This document shows, in pieces, positions 61,801 to 64,000 of a stretch of 64,000 nucleotides of DNA. Under the pieces are notes generated by a model, which ran no database searches, was not told where the DNA came from, and saw nothing but the letters and a program-made list of their open reading frames with translations. How positions within the stretch are numbered: position 1 is the first letter of the stretch; every line of letters begins with the position of its first letter. This DNA comes from Nitzschia putrida (Eukaryota; Bacillariophyta; Bacillariophyceae; Bacillariales; Bacillariaceae). The stretch lies in contig BLYE01000191.1 of NCBI GenBank assembly GCA_016586335.1, positions 28,204 through 92,203 on the forward strand. Reading direction: 5' to 3'. Both the position numbers and the translations under genes were made by a program.

Positions 61801-62615
61801 ATCTTTGTCGATGAAGGTACAAATTTCTCCTTAGCTATAATTTTAGTACTTGGTGTGACATCTGATGCATGTCTTTACCGTTGAAAACGTCACAAGGGCA
61901 TATATAAATGACCGTTGCAACTGCACTGTGAAAAATTGTTTTCACCTTGCAAAAGCACACCAGTTTGTGCACCCTTTTTGGGCGGTTTCACCATGATGGT
62001 TGCCTGCTTGAGGCTCTATCTCCATGGCATGAAGGTCTTTTTGAACGCTTCTTTTTGCTATTTTAATACTACTTGTTACTTTGAACGTATTCGAACTGCT
62101 TTGAGGCGAAATGAAGTAGTTTGTAGTGAGTAATGATAACTCAAAAATTATTTTATTGTTGCTTTGGCATTTTTGCCAGTTGGAATTTGTGGCGACCAGT
62201 TTTGGTCCCATTCCTGCAGTCTTTGCTTGTGTGGGCGCTTGCCTCTTGTTCCCGATACCACTGAGAAGAGTAGGAACCACTTTCAGGTTTTCAGGCTTGG
62301 TTGTTGGTTAATTGAAGCTCTTTGTTGTAGGAGTTGAAATTCAGTCAGATCAAAATTCACATTGCCCAGTCTGACCATGATTGCTCTTGTTTCCGAAGGT
62401 TTCGCTCTTCAAACTCGCTCAACTGTTGTTCATTGCGTTGCCAAAGGTTCACCAAGATCAGTTGAAGCAACGAAATGGGTCAAAATTGTCAAAGAGTTGA
62501 ATGAGTCTCTGTTCCTGTTGAACAAACAAAAGGTGAGAAAAAACGTTTTTTCCATTGGCTTTGGAAGCCTTTTTGCAGCCATCACTTCAGAGAGTGAAGG
62601 TGAATGAATTCATTA
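58879..62615. other. Non-coding interior of nested LTR element
   Basis: 3.7 kb rich in TAGTAC/ACTAGTAG-like strings. The 11-mer ATTCGCCCCCA starts at about 58878, 59779 and 60484; the first copy directly abuts the 5' LTR. Small frames such as 59525-59818 and 62377-62607 show no domain. The motif expected for a tRNA primer-binding site (TGG after the LTR) is absent. Confidence 0.6.
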
Positions 62616-63003
62616 TGCACTATGCTGAAAATGCTGTAAAGATGTAGAGAAAAGTATTTGGGTGTGTAGAATGAAAAACTATGTTACTTGCTATGGTATT
62701 TTGGATGACCCATATCTTGGGAAGTTCCCAAGATATTCGTGCACTTTCACTTCGGATATCTTCAGACGTAGTCGTAGAAGTATCTCACCAAGTTTGGTGC
62801 GAATCTAGAGCTTCCTTGATATCTCATTGGAGGAAGACTTCTAGAACTTGTGGGTACTCTCGGAAGGAGTAGTCTGTCCTTCTATCCTAATGTACGAACC
62901 TATAGGACTATCAATAGTACGTATTGTATTGTACTGCCTTTTTCTAGCTAGAAGTGCCCTTACTACCTAGGACTCCTCTACTGTCATGAGACGGTATACT
63001 GCA
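62616..63003 (+). repeat. 3' LTR of nested element (388 bp)
   Basis: Begins at TGCACTATGCTG and ends at GGTATACTGCA, directly followed by CCAG. The DNA just upstream (GAGTGAAGGTGAATGAATTC) is only partly purine-rich, so a classical polypurine tract is not clear. Orientation is assigned from the Gypsy host and is arbitrary. Confidence 0.92.
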
Positions 63004-63005
63004 CC

Positions 63006-64000
63006 AGTTCGTGGTGTGGCAAAGAGGTTCCATTTCATCCACCTGGTCATTTCCACAATAACGAGATAGTAAGATCCCTTTTGGAAGTTTCACCTTTTGT
63101 TGTTGAAAAACTTCTGGAGTCATACATGACGATTCAGGAGAGCAAGTCAACCAAGGCTGATGTGACTGCCATTGCAAGAGCGCAGCAACACTTAACAGAG
63201 GAGGAACGAGCGAACCTTCGTGTTGTTCTCGCTAAGTTCGACAAGCTATTCTCCGGCAAGCTTGGCAACTATCCACACAGGAAATTCCGGATTCAGCTGA
63301 AACCAGGGGCGAAGCCTTACCATGTCAAACGTCCCTATCCAATCCCTCAAGCAATCGAGAATGTTATCAAGGCGGAGTTGAGAAGCAAGTCGAGGAAGGC
63401 ACATTGGAACGAGTCTACGATACTGATTGGGCGATGCCAGTGTGGCGATCTCGAAGAAGAACGGGACGATTCGCCTAGTAGACGACTTTCGAGAGCTCAA
63501 CAAAGTGATGAGCGGCCTAAGTATTTGCTTCCGAGGATACAGACATCTTCCGTCGGCGCAAAGGTTATACCTATTTCACCAAGATTGACCTGTCCCAGTG
63601 TTTTTACACATACAGTTTGGAGGAAGAGTCAACTTGGTACTGCGTGATTGCGACCCCTTTCGGCAAGTATCGGCGTAAGCGTTTGCCTATGGGTCTCACA
63701 CCGTCACCTGACTGGGCGCAGGCGACATTGGAGGAAGTTTTTGCAACCTGTTCGAGACGATGGAGTTGAAATCTACATCGATGATATCGGTATTTTCTCA
63801 GACAATTGGGAGCAACACATGAAGTCTGTTGAGGCTGTCTTGGAATTGTTGCAGGAGAATGGGTATACTGTGAATCCAGCAAAATGTGAGTGGGGAGTGA
63901 AGGAAACAGATTGGTTGGGCCATTGGTTGACCCCTCAGGGTCTCAAGCCTTGCGCAAGAAATAGAAGGCGTATTGGCTCTGGACAAACCCCGTACACTTC
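63006..64000 (+). pseudogene. Broken reverse transcriptase region of the Gypsy-type element
   Basis: From 63006 the frame reads SWCGKEVPFHPPG, then a spacer with AQQHLTEEERANLRVVLAKF, and the RT entry LGNYPHRKFRIQLKPGAKPY and VKRPYPIPQAIENVIKAEL. Near 63380 the coding frame shifts, and it shifts again near 63450 and 63530, so RT pieces fall in different frames: RLVDDFRELNK at about 63475, KIDLSQCFYTYSLEEE at about 63575, FGKYRRKRLPMGLTPSP at about 63660, and the catalytic YIDD at 63774-63785 followed by GHWLTPQG. The breaks look like small indels. The region continues beyond the window. Confidence 0.85.

Larger units (their letters stand above)
58483..63003. mobile_element. Nested 4.5 kb LTR element without coding capacity (LARD-like)
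   Basis: Bounded by direct LTRs of 396 and 388 bp that start TGCACTATGCTG and end GTATACTGCA, so they have the TG..CA ends of LTR elements. The 4 bp CCAG flanks it at 58479-58482 and 63004-63007. Between the LTRs are 3.7 kb with no gag, protease, RT, RNase H or integrase match on either strand. Such LTR-bounded non-coding elements are classed as large retrotransposon derivatives and need proteins from a partner element. Its insertion site lies within the protease-to-RT spacer of the Gypsy-type host. Confidence 0.88.
56834..64000 (+). mobile_element. Ty3/Gypsy-type retrotransposon, split by a nested LTR element, truncated by window end
   Basis: The gag-protease part is 56834-58482 and the pol part resumes at 63004 and runs past the window edge. 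Removing 58483-63003 and one copy of CCAG brings the left frame (ending SSKLAS) into phase with the right frame (SWCGKEVPFHPPG), which continues into the spacer and RT region. The right part holds typical Ty3/Gypsy RT phrases. The element is broken in RT by several frame changes and is interrupted by the insertion, so this copy is inactive. Confidence 0.85.

Noticed and set aside
62377..62607. Possible short coding remnant before the 3' LTR
   Set aside because: No recognisable gag or pol similarity; too short to support.

Overview
The window reads as nuclear DNA of a photosynthetic stramenopile, most likely a pennate diatom. Genes are compact and intron-poor: introns are about 65-350 bp, with GT..AG ends and often GTACGT or GTAAGT donors. 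Two enzymes carry signal peptides ending in a diatom-style plastid motif with Phe at the cleavage site (FBPase and PurU). There is also a cyclin of the diatom-expanded type and a small Cys-motif protein of a kind I associate with diatoms. Species cannot be named from the sequence alone.

Positions 1-48200 are a dense euchromatic gene block. In order: partial SNF5-type remodeller subunit (-), AFG1 ATPase (+), RMI1-like protein (-), ankyrin plus WRN-type exonuclease (+), arrestin-fold protein (-), HAD-like protein (+), DPY-30 with a Q/N/M-rich tail (+), canonical calmodulin (-), small membrane protein (+), phosphoglucomutase/phosphopentomutase (-), calmodulin-like protein (+), CWC16/YJU2-type splicing factor (-), Lys/Arg-rich protein (+), TcdA-like E1 enzyme (-), acidic protein (+), cyclin (-), GH72 glucanosyltransferase (+), mL41 (+), Cys-motif protein (+), second GH72 (-), MORN protein (+), ParB-like protein (-), zincin-like protein (+), plastid-type FBPase (-), RCE1 protease (-), SETD9-like protein (-), sulfatase (+), BMT5-like methyltransferase with zinc fingers (+), two-HMG-box protein (-), an uncertain two-exon gene (-) and a TPR protein (-). 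Many neighbours are divergent pairs sharing 130-500 bp of upstream DNA.

From about 48200 the density drops and mobile DNA appears. A 640 bp PIF/Harbinger-type element has matched terminal inverted repeats, a 3 bp target duplication and a transposase N-terminal stub. It is followed by a PDZ-like small protein, PurU and a PPR protein. After 54.6 kb come diverged direct repeats and a roughly 1 kb inverted-repeat element rich in an 11 bp minisatellite.

The right end (56.8-64 kb) is a nested retrotransposon. A Ty3/Gypsy-type gag-protease-RT reading frame is split by a 4.5 kb LTR element with nearly identical LTRs of 396 and 388 bp, flanked by a CCAG target duplication. Removing the insert and one CCAG puts the two halves of the host frame back in phase. 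The insert has no recognisable gag or pol. The host RT half carries several frame breaks. I found no CRISPR array, rRNA or convincing tRNA.
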